DNA from: Helianthus annuus | Lineage: Eukaryota; Streptophyta; Magnoliopsida; Asterales; Asteraceae | NCBI RefSeq assembly: GCF_002127325.2 | Contig: NC_035434.2 | Location: 152,644,381 to 152,708,380, forward strand | Direction of reading: 5' to 3' | Length of the DNA: 64,000 bases | Shown here: positions 37,168 through 48,691 of the stretch, in pieces | How the letters are laid out: every line of letters starts with the position of its first letter | How positions within the stretch are numbered: position 1 is the first letter of the stretch | Notes under the pieces: generated by a model | The model's database searches: none | What the model saw: only the letters and a program-made list of their open reading frames with translations | Told to the model about the DNA's origin: nothing | Program-made: the position numbers and the translations under genes

Positions 37168-38352
37168 GCAGGATCCTTCTGGCATGAATGATCCTTACAT
37201 TGGAAGTATCCTTCAAGGATCCCTGAAGCATCAATGATCCTTACTCTGGTAATGTCCTAAGCTTGAACTCTTATTTACATATCTTCTTATTTAAGAATAA
37301 GGATCATGTATCCTTCATCCTTCTCTCACGAGATTTTGAGTTCTGATAAGTCCAGGTATCCTTAGCATAATGTCGACAATCTTCAGAAGCAACTCAGATC
37401 CTTGGGTTCAACCCCAGTTATTTGGGCTTCTCCCCAGTTATCCTTGGGCTTGTCCCCAGTTTTTCGCCTGTAGCGCACGATGATCCTGGTATAGTTCACG
37501 TCTTTGGGACCAGTACTCGCTTTAGGGGCTGATAACCCCATCGTACTGGCTATACCTAGGGAACGTATAATGGTAGACGTACCATACATTCGTTCCTAAG
37601 GTTTCTAACGTTTTCACGTTAGCTAAGGTTTTGGCATTTTCATGTCACTAAGTTTGGATAGTCGCCAGTGAGGGCCATACTCCAGTTTACATACGATCCT
37701 TGGGCTTGTCCCCAGTTATCCTTCGGGCTTGTCCCCAGTTACCCTTCGGGCTTGTCCCCAGTGATCCTTTGGGCTTGTCCCCAGTTACTAACTTATCTAT
37801 GATATTGGCTTAGTCCCAAGTTATATTCTATTTTTCAGGTTTTCGAAGTTAAACAATTAAGGATCCTTAATCCTTATTATCCATTAAAGTTTTACTTATG
37901 GTTATCCTGATTAAAGGTTAGGATCCTAACTTGGATCCTCAGGTATGATCCTTGACTATTTTTAATTTCATTCATTATTCATTTGAATAACCCTTAGACC
38001 TTGACAACGGAACCTATGATCCTTAACATGAACTACTTTTTGGAAGTTTTCAACTATAGGATACTTGATCCTGGATCGTATCCTAAATTTCTTAAACATA
38101 ATTTGCTTAACTTTTCTTACGCAGACAAATATATATCAAAACAATTGAAAGAATAAAAGATATACAAGGATAACATCACAGGATAAGTCAAAAGTTAAAA
38201 GTTTTATTTATTAATTATTTAACCCTTTCAAAAGTTGTCAAAATTGCCAACCCACGTTTCTACCAGCAAAACGTGGCCCGTCCACATGGGTTGGCAAAGG
38301 GTGTCCATTGTTTGTGCGGTCATAGCATGCAGGAAATTAAAAGGCGGCAGGA
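37168..38352 (+). other. AB copy A 3' region: hairpin arrays and conserved block
   Basis: Arrays of the GGGCTTGTCCCCAG unit at about 37400-37470 and 37690-37790 flank the conserved block. No sense ORF is present. The right end runs into the truncated antisense gene. Confidence 0.8.
37464..37690 (+). ncRNA. conserved multi-hairpin block, copy in A
   Basis: Sense-strand hairpins: CTAACGT-TTTC-ACGTTAG at 37605-37622, TGGCAT-TTTC-ATGTCA at 37632-37647 (one G-U pair), and an ATGGTA/TACCAT stem at about 37570-37585. CCAGTAC/GTACTGG arms are also present. This is a structured-RNA candidate; the same block in B is at about 45980-46205. Confidence 0.5.
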
Positions 38353-39146
38353 TCACAATGGCTTCATCCCCCAAACAGAGGATACTTCCTGAGAATCCTG
38401 GGTGGCAACCTGGAAAGTTCTTATCTCAGGATCAAGCTTCTTGAAGGCCAAGAGTCTCTCTTTTGCAGCAGGAGTCAACCTAAGATGGGAAACGGATATA
38501 GCTGCACAATAAACAAGAGAATATCAGTGATCCTTATCCTGAGGAATAAGTTCTATGGTGATCCTTCTAGGATCCTACCATGGGTAGCCCACTCCTTGGG
38601 CAAATCTTTCCCATTAGGGATGGTATCTCTCCTTACAAAAAAGAACCGCCGCTTCCAGTTCAGGTCATTTTTGGTAACTTTGAGAACAGGATGCTCTTCT
38701 CCAGTCTTTCGTTTGAACAAATATCGGTGGGATCCAAAAGTTGTGAGATCATACATCTCAGCCAACTCTGCCATGCCAAGGTCTATCCCTTCTTGTTCGA
38801 TGATCCTTTCAAGGGTGTATAACACTCTCCAGATCATCGGCATAGCCTGGATATAGCAGATGCCGGTAAGAGAGAAAAAGGATTGGGTAAACTGAGGGAA
38901 AGGATACGAGTATCCTATCATGAAAGGAGTGACCGGGAAAGCTACCCAAGTCTCAGAGATGAAATCACTCAAAGCGGTAGGACTAAAAGACTTGAAAAGG
39001 GTTTCCGCCGGGAAGCAATGACGGATTTTATCGATTTGAGGGTCGGTAAAGCAACACCTCTCGGTGGGGGAATCCTTGATGATCCCTTGACCCTTCAAGG
39101 GGCTATTATTCTTAGGATCCTTACTGGGAGAATTCCGGAGCAACAT
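38353..39146 (-). pseudogene. antisense extra gene in copy A, exons 3-4 lost
   Basis: On the strand opposite to pol. Exon 1 is 39146-38579, then a GT-AG intron, then exon 2 from 38501. At the 8-base motif ATCCTCTG (38383-38376) the sequence jumps to what is 3' non-coding DNA in element E, so exons 3 and 4 are gone. The fused frame stops at 38353 (238 codons). The N-terminal domain resembles the plant gypsy-type 'Transposase_28' family (WKRRFFFVRRD near its end), by recall only. A TATAAATA box on this strand is at 39288-39295. Without the basic and coiled-coil exons the product is probably altered or dead. Confidence 0.75.
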
Positions 39147-39452
39147 TTTTTACAAGACGATGGAAAAAGAAAGAAAAACAGAGTAAGCAAGAGAGAAGGA
39201 GAAGGGGAATACCTGTTCAATCCTCTGATCGCGGTTATAAAGGGAAGAGTTCTTGAATTTAAATGCAAACGATCCTATCCCTATTTCTATTTATAATGAT
39301 GATTTGTGCAGGGCTGTCATCTCCATGACGTCAGATCGCAACGGATAGTTCATTCTTGACGGCTATATATCCGTTGAGTTAGTTATAGATAAGATTCGGC
39401 AAAATATAACTCGTTAATATTACATAATTACTCCTTATATTTTGGGGGCAAT

Positions 39453-40170
39453 TGTTAGGGCAGGATTTTAATGACCTGTGATCCTTACATGATATCCTAA
39501 CAAGTGATCCTTGTTTCTTTGGCAGATAGTGATCCTCAGAAGAGCTTCAGGATCAGGATCATGGATCATCCTAAGGATCCTCACACTAACGATTGTTCTC
39601 TTTGAATTTAATGCTGTTTTGCAGGAATAACGAGTTGGATCTGGTCTTAGCAACGTTATCAAGGAATCTGTCACGCTGATTTCGCACATGCATAACCAAA
39701 AATGGACGTTATGAAGAATATGGAAACTTAGCACAAATTACGGGCATTTAGTTAGGCTAAATTTACTTCTATTCCTAAAGGGGTAACGAGCTAGTAGTTA
39801 GGTGATTTGCCTAAAATACAACCACACACACTTGTATAAATTGCACTCTTCAGCATTTGGAAGAAGCAACACATTTCTCACACGCTTTAGCATACGATAC
39901 TATAGTGATCCTTGTACCTAGCTCGTTACCATCCGAAGTTGTAAACATTGTTTGTTATATTGAAGTTTGGTGATCGGTAGTTTCCATCACCCGAGGTTTT
40001 TTATGCCGGAGATCATTCATTGATCAAGGGCTTTTTCCTCGTATAAATCCTTGTGTCACTTGTGCAATTTTCATTATAGTGATCCTTATCTTTGTTCATC
40101 ATACCAAGCATCATTCCCCATTTACAAAGAGTTTGGTTGCATTATCCTTGTGTGATTTTTGACCAAAACA
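39453..40170 (+). repeat. AB LTR 2 (718 bp), shared by A and B
   Basis: Acts as 3' LTR of A (polypurine TTTTGGGGGCA at 39441-39451) and 5' LTR of B (PBS at 40174). No target duplication flanks it. Confidence 0.93.
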
Positions 40171-40249
40171 GTTTGGCGCCCACCGTGGGGCAATTGGTGC
40201 TTCATTCATAAGAAAATTTTTCTGTTGGTGATCATTCCGGAAGTGTTGC

Positions 40250-42805
40250 ATGGCTTCATCGTTGAAGAATACTTCCACAGCGATGTCTGCAGTCAATTCA
40301 TCTAATGGCATTCCACCTTTGCCTCCACCACCAGCTGGATCTCAGAAAAATGCTGAGAAGAGACCAACTCCTATCTTCTCTAAACCTTCATCTTCTGCTC
40401 TAACTTCTTCTGCTCCCAGTACTAGTGATATATTTACTTTGATTTTGCAGATGAGGGATCGTATGCAGCAGCAGGATGAAACTAATGACAGGATCCTCAA
40501 GGAAATCGGAGATCTCAAAAGGCAAAAGAAAACGGCAGAGGATCATTCCCCACTAATACCCAAATCTTTGAATTTTGATACTCCGATGATTACTTCTCAG
40601 CCATCAGAGGCCCCAGACATTCAACATATAGGTGGATTAAGAGGAGTGCATTTCGGCCCAGCAGCAGTGACTCAGGCATCAGGATCATATTTCCAACCGG
40701 CAGGATCGTATACTCAGCATATGGGATCCTTCATGAACTCAGGATCCTCCTTCGTTCCAGGATCATCCCAGGTTCAAGGATCCTCCTTCATTCCAGGATC
40801 ATCCCAGGTTCAAGGATCCTCCTTCGTTCCAGGATCATCCCATGTTCAGGGATCCCTTCAGATACCAGGATCCTTGAAGAATTTGCAAACAGGAAGTCCA
40901 GATGTCCATCAAAGAGATTTTATTCCGATGCAGACCATTGCTTCCACTGGTCCCTCCATCATCCCAGAATCCCAGCAATATGGATTCACATCCAATGTTC
41001 CTAACTTGAACCCGATGGGAGGTAACACTTTTAATAATTCTCATACCACTAACCATGGATTCATGTAGGATACATGTATCAACCATGCTATGGCCAGAGA
41101 ACTACAGAAACTGAAGGATATGATATCAAGTGTTCCAGGGGTAGTCAAACCTATCCCGGAAATTGCAGATGGAAGCCATAAGGTATCTCGTTTTGCACCA
41201 CCAATTTGTGATGCTGAGATACCCAAAAGATTCCATATCCCTACTATGAAGCTGTATGATGGTACGACGGATCCTGAGGAACACATAGCACAATACAGGG
41301 AGAGGATGGAGATCAATCCAATTCCAGAAAGGTTAAAGGAAGCATGTATGTGCAAGGGATTTGGATCCACTCTTACTGGATCAGCTCTTAAATGGCTGCT
41401 AAGTCTTCCCCCTTACTCTATTACTTCGTTTGCTAATTTAGTTAACTTATTCAATAATCAATTTTCTTATAGTAGAAAATTTGAACGATTGACTAGCGAT
41501 TTATACAGGATAACTCAGGGTCATAATGAATCATTAAGGGATTATATAACCAAATTTAGTAAAGAATCCTTGGATATTCCTAACTTGGATGTGGCCACAG
41601 CTGTTGAGGCCTTCAAGATGGGATTGCTTAAGGATTCATTGTTCTATGATGATCTTGTTATGACACCATGCAGGAACCTAGACGAAGTAAGAACTCGGGC
41701 ACTCAGGTTCATCCGGCTAGAGGATGACAAGAGGATCCAGGAGAGACAAGTAGGATCCTCAAAACAAGAAAAGCAAGGATCCTCTTTCAAAAGCAACAAA
41801 TTCAAATCCTATAACAGAACTGACAACCAGAATGTGCATGCTGTTGACCAAGAAGAGGATGATGAAGATTATCCTCCGATTTCTGAATACTGTTTCTCCG
41901 TTGATAACCATGAACTAATCCTTGCAATGCAGAATCTAGGAGAAAAGGCCAGATGGCCCAGAAAAAATGACAAACCAGCCGCAGCTAAAGATAAATCAAA
42001 GTGGTGTGCATACCATGAGGATTTTGGGCATTTGACAGAGGAATGCATCGCATTACGAAAGGAAATTGGATATCTGCTGAGCAAGGGGCATTTGAAAGAA
42101 TTGTTGGGAAGAAAAAAGCAAAGGACTCAGGATCCTGAAAGGATCCCTGAAAGAGCTCCAGCTCCTCCGGCAGATGCACAAGTGATCAACTTTATTTCTG
42201 GAGGATCAGACATCTATGGTACATCCTTCTCAGCAGCTAAAAGGCATGCAAAGGAAGCTAAAATGGATAACGGAGAAAGACTTATACGAGCATCAAGTGT
42301 CTCGGAAGGAAAAATGATAACCTTTGATGAGGATGATCGAGTTGACATCCAGGATCCTCATCATGATAGTTTAGTTATTACTCTCTTTATTTCTAACCAC
42401 TTTGTCCGCAGGATCCTTATTGACGGAGGAAGCTCAGTAAACATTATCCAGCTTGATGTTCTGAAGAAAATGGGTATCCCTGAATCAGATATCACACCAA
42501 GATCCTCCGTGCTTGTAGGATTTAGTGGCGAAACTAAGAAAACCCTGGGGGACATCAAACTCCCAATTTATGTGGAAGGATTACATAATTATCAAAAATT
42601 TTGTGTTATTGACTGTTTGTCTTGTTGTAATGTTATCCTTGGCAGGCCCTGGATACACGATATGAAGGCAGTCCCATCCACCTACCATCAGTGTGTAAAG
42701 CTCCGTAGTCCATGGGGAATAATCAAGATCGATAGTGATCAACAGGAGGCTAAGGATTGTTACACCTCATCAATGAAACCAGCCTCGAAATCAAGGGAGC
42801 AATAG
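40250..42805 (+). pseudogene. AB copy B gag-protease
   Basis: ATG at 40250. Same domains as copy A, with the 12-residue repeats at 40742-40849 and the DGGSS protease near 42425. It keeps the 19 bp that A lost, so the only break is TAG at 41066-41068, which is shared with A. From 41069 the frame is open to the CAA-TAG-CAA-TTA stop (42803-42805). This is the better of the two gag copies, with one nonsense codon in a non-capsid N-terminal region. Confidence 0.9.
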
Positions 42806-45683
42806 CAATTAAAGTATCCTCCAAGGGGTGTCTTGCAGGCAAGAGAGCAGGATGTGGACGAAATCCTCTTGGATCCTGATGATCCTGAATCCAAAATCTA
42901 CATCGGATCAGGGATCCTTGATAAAATGAAAGAAGACATAGTATCCTTCCTCAAAAGAAGAAAATCTACCTTTGCATGGAAACATGAGGATATGACAGGT
43001 ATATCTAAGGATATTATCACTCATAAACTTGGCATTGACAGGTCAGTTAAACCAATCCATCAAAATAGGAGGAAGTTTGCACCAGAAAGAAATGCCATTA
43101 TCCAGGAAGAGGTAGAAAGATTATTACGAGCAGGTATGATCAGAGAAGTGAAGTATCCAAAATGGCTGGCCAATGTGGTTGTTGTTCAAAAGAAAAATGG
43201 AAAGTGGAGGGTATGTGTCGATTTCACTGATTTGAATAAGGCATGTCCCAAGGATCCTTTCCCATTACCCCACATTGACTCCATGGTGGATGCAACGGCG
43301 GGTCATGAACTGTTAACCTTTATGGATGCATCATCTGGATTCCAACAAATTCAGATGGAACCATCTGACCAAGAGGATACGGCCTTTATGACCCCAACCG
43401 GTTTATATTGTTATATTGCTATGCCTTTTGGATTAAGAAATGCAGGTGCAACATATCAAAGGCTGGTGAATATGATGTTCAAAGATCAAATTGGACAAAC
43501 TATGGAAGTGTACATAGACGATATGGTGGTGAAATCCAAAAAAGCTGAGGATCACCTAAGGGACTTGGAGGAAGCATTTGATATCCTTGATAATTATAAT
43601 ATGAAGCTTAATCCTTCAAAATGTCACTTTGGTATTAAAGCAGGTAAATTCTTAGGATATATGGTAACCCAGAGGGGCATTGAAGCAAGCCCGGAACCAA
43701 TCAAAGCATTGGTGAATATCAAATCCCCTGCCAACGCTAAGGATGTGCAAAGGCTAACAGGTAGGATAACAGCTCTAAACAGATTCATATCCAAATCCTC
43801 AGAAAAGTGTAAAGAATTCTATGATATCCTAAGAAAGAACAAGAAATTCGAATGGACTGAAAAGCATGAGAATGCTTTACAAGCCCTAAAAGAATACATG
43901 TCCTCAGCCCCAGCATTGATGAAACCAGAAAAAGGAGATGTGTTATCCTTATACCTTGCGGTATCCTTAAAAGCAATAAGTGCAGTCCTTGTTAAGGATC
44001 ATGAAGGTACACAATATCCTGTCTATTATGTAAGTAAGAGTTTACTTGATGCTGAATCCAGGTATTCACACCTTGAAAAACTTATTCTTGCAATGATTAT
44101 GGCATCTACTAAACTAAGACATTATTTTGAAACCCATGTTATTGTTGTTAGAACTAATTTTCCAATTAAGAATGTCCTCAGGAAACCAGAGATGTCCGGA
44201 AGAATGGCTAAGTGGGCAGTAAAGCTTAGTGCCCATGATATATGATATGAGCCTAGAACAGCCATCAAATCCCAAGCATTAGCAGACTTTGTGGCTGATT
44301 TCAGTAGTGATTTACAAAAGGAAGCCGAATTGGAAGTCCAACAGTTGGATGAAACCAAGGATCCTTGGATACTACATACTGACGGATCCTCAAATGTTAA
44401 AGGCACGGGGCTTGGTATACTACTAAATTCGCCACAGGGGGACATAATACCCCATTCCATAGCTTGTGAGTTCCAAGCCACTAATAATGAGGCTGAATAC
44501 GAAGCCTTAATCGCTGGTTTGCAAATCGCTAAGCATATGAGGATCAGGTATCTTGAGGTATACGTAGATTCATTGTTAATCACCAATCACTTTAATGGAT
44601 CCTATGCTGTTAAAGGTGAAAAACTAACCAAATATTTAGAGATAGTCAAAGAACTGGCACTCTCCTTTGTTTCCTTCAGTTTGACATAGGTACCAAGGGA
44701 GGAAAATACAGAAGCTGATGCATTGGCCAATCTAGGATCATCTTTGAAGATCCCATAGGATATAAGTATCCCCAACATCCATATCCTGGTTCCTGCTATT
44801 GAAAATCAGGTGGCCATGGATATAGAAGAGGATTCTACAATGATCACTAGTGAGGATACTCAATCTTGTTCAGGATCATGGATCTCACCAATCATGAGAT
44901 ACTTACAACACGGAGAGATTCCTACGGGAGAAAATCCTAGGGCTTTCAGAATTAAGGTATCTCAATTCACAATCTTAAATAATATGCTATATAAGCGATC
45001 TCTTGCAGGACCATATTTAAGATGTATCGAGGATCCTGAAGTTCAAGAAGTGTTAAAAGACTTCCATGAAGGAGATTGTGGAAACCACACTGGGGGCAGG
45101 GCACTGTTCTCAAGGATCTTAAGGACAGGATACTACTGGCCAACTATGAAAAGGGATGCTGTGGAGTATGCTAAGAAGTGTGATCCTTGTCAAAGACACA
45201 GCAATATCCTTGCCTTATGTGCTTTGGGCTGATAGGACAACCCCCAAGAATGCTACTGGTCAAACACCCTTCTCTTTGGTGTTTGGGGCAGAATCAGTGA
45301 TCCCAACAGAAATGGTGGTTCCAACTGCTAGAACAAGTACCCGTGATCCTGAGGAGAATGATGCAAACCTGGCTCAAGACTTGGATACTATTGAAGAAAT
45401 CAGAGATCTGGCTAGGATAAGGATGGCTAGCTACCAACAAAGAATGGCTGGTGCTTAAAACAAAAATGTCAGGATAAGGAAATTCCAAGTTGGGGATATG
45501 GTATTGAGAAAAGCATTCCAAAATACCACCAATCCTGCTGATGGGAAATTGGCACCAAAATGGGAAGGCCCTTATTTGATTGAAGCCGAAGCAGGAAAGG
45601 GGGCATATAGATTGCTTACCATGGAAGGTAATCTGTTACCAAGAGCCTGGAATGCTGTCCACTTGAAAAAATATTTCATGTAA
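42806..45683 (+). pseudogene. AB copy B pol with integrase core deleted
   Basis: In frame with gag across the leaky-type stop. RT (YIDD near 43515) and RNase H are open to a TGA at 44243-44245. Further stops are at 44687-44689 and 44756-44758. The integrase loses 428 bp at 45210-45212, joining the zinc finger to LPYVLW and removing the catalytic residues. A last stop (TAA) lies at about 45455. Copy B therefore encodes RT but no working integrase. Confidence 0.9.
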
Positions 45684-46868
45684 GCAGGATCCTTCTGGCA
45701 TGAATGATCCTTACATTGGAAGTATCCTTCAAGGATCCCTGAAGCATCAATGATCCTTACTCTGGTAATGTCCTAAGCTTGAACTCTTATTTACATATCT
45801 TCTTATTTAAGGATAAGGATCATGTATCCTTCATCCTTCTCTCACGAGATTTTGAGTTCTGATAAGTCCAGGTATCCTTAGCATAATGTCGACAATCTTC
45901 AGAAGCAACTCAGATCCTTGGGTTCAACCCCAGTTATTTGGGCTTCTCCCCAGTTATCCTTGGGCTTGTCCCCAGTTTTTCGCCTGTAGCGCACGATGAT
46001 CCTGGTATAGTTCACGTCTTTGGGACCAGTACTCGCTTTAGGGGCTGATAACCCCATCGTACTGGCTATACCTAGGGAACGTATAATGGTAGACGTACCA
46101 TACATCCGTTCCTAAGGTTTCTAACATTTTCACGTTAGCTAAGGTTTTGGCATTTTCATGTCACTAAGTTTGGATAGTCGCCAGTGAGGGCCATACTCCA
46201 GTTTACATACGATCCTTGGGCTTGTCCCCAGTTATCCTTCGGGCTTGTCCCCAGTTACCCTTCGGGCTTGTCCCCAGTGATCCTTTGGGCTTGTCCCCAG
46301 TTACTAACTTATCTATGATATTGGCTTAGTCCCAAGTTATATTCTATTTTTCAGGTTTTCGAAGTTAAACAATTAAGGATCCTTAATCCTTATTATCCAT
46401 TAAAGTTTTACTTATGGTTATCCTGATTAAAGGTTAGGATCCTAACTTGGATCCTCAGGTATGATCCTTGACTATTTTTAATTTCATTCATTATTCATTT
46501 GAATAACCCTTAGACCTTGACAACGGAACCTATGATCCTTAACATGAACTACTTTTTGGAAGTTTTCAACTATAGGATACTTGATTCTGGATCGTATCCT
46601 AAATTTCTTAAACATAATTTGCTTAACTTTTCTTACCCAGACAAATATATATCAAAACAATTGAAAGAATAAAAGATATACAAGGATAACATCACAGGAT
46701 AAGTCAAAAGTTAAAAGTTTTATTTATTAATTATTTAACCCTTTCAAAAGTTGTCAAAATTGCCAACCCACGTTTCTACCAGCAAAATGTGGCCCGTCCA
46801 CATGGGTTGGCAAAGGGTGTCCATTGTTTGTGCGGTCATAGCATGCAGGAAATTAAAAGGCGGCAGAA
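45684..46868 (+). other. AB copy B 3' region: arrays and conserved block
   Basis: Same plan as copy A: GGGCTTGTCCCCAG units at about 45915-45985 and 46210-46310, block at about 45980-46205. One stem carries a mismatch here (CTAACAT against ACGTTAG). No sense ORF is present. Confidence 0.8.
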
Positions 46869-47662
46869 TCACAATGGCTTCATCCCCCAAACAGAGGATA
46901 CTTCCTGAGAATCCTGAGTGGCAACCTGGAAAGTTCTTATCTCAGGATCAAGCTTCTTGAAGGCCAAGAGTCTCTCTTTTGCAGCAGGAGTCAACCTAAG
47001 ATGGGAAACGGATATAGCTGCACAATAAACAAGAGAATATCAGTGATCCTTATCCTGAGGAATAAGTTCTATGGTGATCCTTCTAGGATCCTACCATGGG
47101 TAGCCCACTCCTTGGGCAAATCCTTCCCATTAGGGATGGTATCTCTCCTTACAAAAAAGAACCGCCGCTTCCAGTTCAGGTCATTTTTGGTAACTTTGAG
47201 AACAGGATGCTCTTCTCCAGTCTTTCGTTTGAACAAATATCGGTGGGATCCAAAAGTTGTGAGATCATACATCTCAGCCAACTCTGCCATGCCAAGGTCT
47301 ATCCCTTCTTGTTCGATGATCCTTTCAAGGGTGTATAACACCCTCCAGATCATCGGCATAGCCTGGATATAGCAGATGCCGGTAAGAGAGAAAAAGGATT
47401 GGGTAAACTGAGGGAAAGGATACGAGTATCCTATCATGAAAGGAGTGACCGGGAAAGCTACCCAAGTCTCAGAGATGAAATCACTCAAAGCGGTAGGACT
47501 AAAAGACTTGAAAAGGGTTTCCGCCGGGAAGCAATGACGGATTTTATCGATTTGAGGGTCGGTAAAGCAACACCTCTCGGTGGGGGAATCCTTGATGATC
47601 CCTTGACCCTTCAAGGGGCTATTATTCTTAGGATCCTTACTGGGAGAATTCCGGAGCAACAT
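46869..47662 (-). pseudogene. antisense extra gene in copy B, exons 3-4 lost
   Basis: Exon 1 is 47662-47095, exon 2 from 47017, with the same ATCCTCTG junction and stop at 46869 as in copy A, so the deletion preceded the duplication. A TATAAATA box on this strand is at 47804-47811. The frame is open throughout its 238 codons. Confidence 0.75.
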
Positions 47663-47968
47663 TTTTTACAAGACGATCGAAAAAGAAAGAAAAACAGAGT
47701 AAGCAAGAGAGAAGGAGAAGGGGAATACCTGTTCAATCCTCTGATCGCGGTTATAAAGGGAAGAGTTCTTGAATTTAAATGCAAACGATCCTATCCCTAT
47801 TTCTATTTATAATGATGATTTGTGCAGGGCTGTCATCTCCATGACGTCAGATCGCAACGGATAGTTCATTCTTAACGGCTATATATCCGTTGAGTTAGTT
47901 ATAGATAAGATTCGGCAAAATATAACTCGTTAATATTACATAATTACTCCTTATATTTTGGGGGCAAT

Positions 47969-48686
47969 TGTTAGGGCAGGATTTTAATGACCTGGGATCC
48001 TTACATGATATCCTAACAAGTGATCCTTGTTTCTTTGGCAGATAGTGATCCTCAGAAGAGCTTCAGGATCAGGATCATGGATCATCCTAAGGATCCTCAC
48101 ACTAACGATTGTTCTCTTTGAATTTAATGCTGTTTTGCAGGAATAACGAGTTGGATCTGGTCTTAGCAACGTTATCAAGGAATCTGTCACGCTGATTTCG
48201 CACATGCATAACCAAAAATGGACGTTATGAAGAATATGGAAACTTAGCACAAATTACGGGCATTTAGTTAGGCTAAATTTACTTCTATTCCTAAAGGGGT
48301 AACGAGCTAGTAGTTAGGTGATTTGCCTAAAATACAACCACACACACTTGTATAAATTGCACTCTTCAGCATTTGGAAGAAGCAACACATTTCTCACACG
48401 CTTTAGCATACGATACTATAGTGATCCTTGTACCCAGCTCGTTACCATCCGAAGTTGTAAACATTGTTTGTTATATTGAAGTTTGGTGATCGGTAGTTTC
48501 CATCACCCGAGGTTTTTTATGCCGGAGATCATTCATTGATCAAGGGCTTTTTCCTCGTATAAATCCTTGTGTCACTTGTGCAATTTTCATTATAGTGATC
48601 CTTATCTTTGTTCATCATACCAAGCATCATTCCCCGTTTACAAAGAGTTTGGTTGCATTATCCTTGTGTGATTTTTGACCAAAACA
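47969..48686 (+). repeat. AB LTR 3 (718 bp)
   Basis: Ends GACCAAAACA at 48686, followed by the target copy TCTAT (48687-48691). Confidence 0.93.
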
Positions 48687-48691
48687 TCTAT

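Larger units (their letters stand above)
30529..48686 (+). mobile_element. Tat element AB: three LTRs, two internal regions, one TSD
   Basis: LTRs of 718 bp at 30529-31246, 39453-40170 and 47969-48686 differ from each other at only about three to five positions. Internal regions A (31247-39452) and B (40171-47968) are nearly identical. Only the outer ends carry TCTAT (30524-30528, 48687-48691), so this is one locus and not two insertions. The spacing difference (8924 versus 8516 bp) is fully explained by a 19 bp loss in A gag, a 428 bp loss in B integrase and 1 bp in A integrase. The tRNA-Lys PBS, aRH domain and antisense extra gene place it in the Tat lineage. Confidence 0.93.

Noticed and set aside
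38485..38856. + strand ORFs over the antisense gene (also 38883-39296 and B equivalents)
   Set aside because: Opposite-strand shadows of the antisense extra gene; no domain and not kept in E's intact arrangement.
30529..48686. Two independent neighbouring insertions A and B
   Set aside because: They share the middle LTR, and only the outer ends carry the TCTAT duplication. An assembly artefact cannot be excluded from sequence alone, although LTR and indel differences argue against simple copying of one contig.
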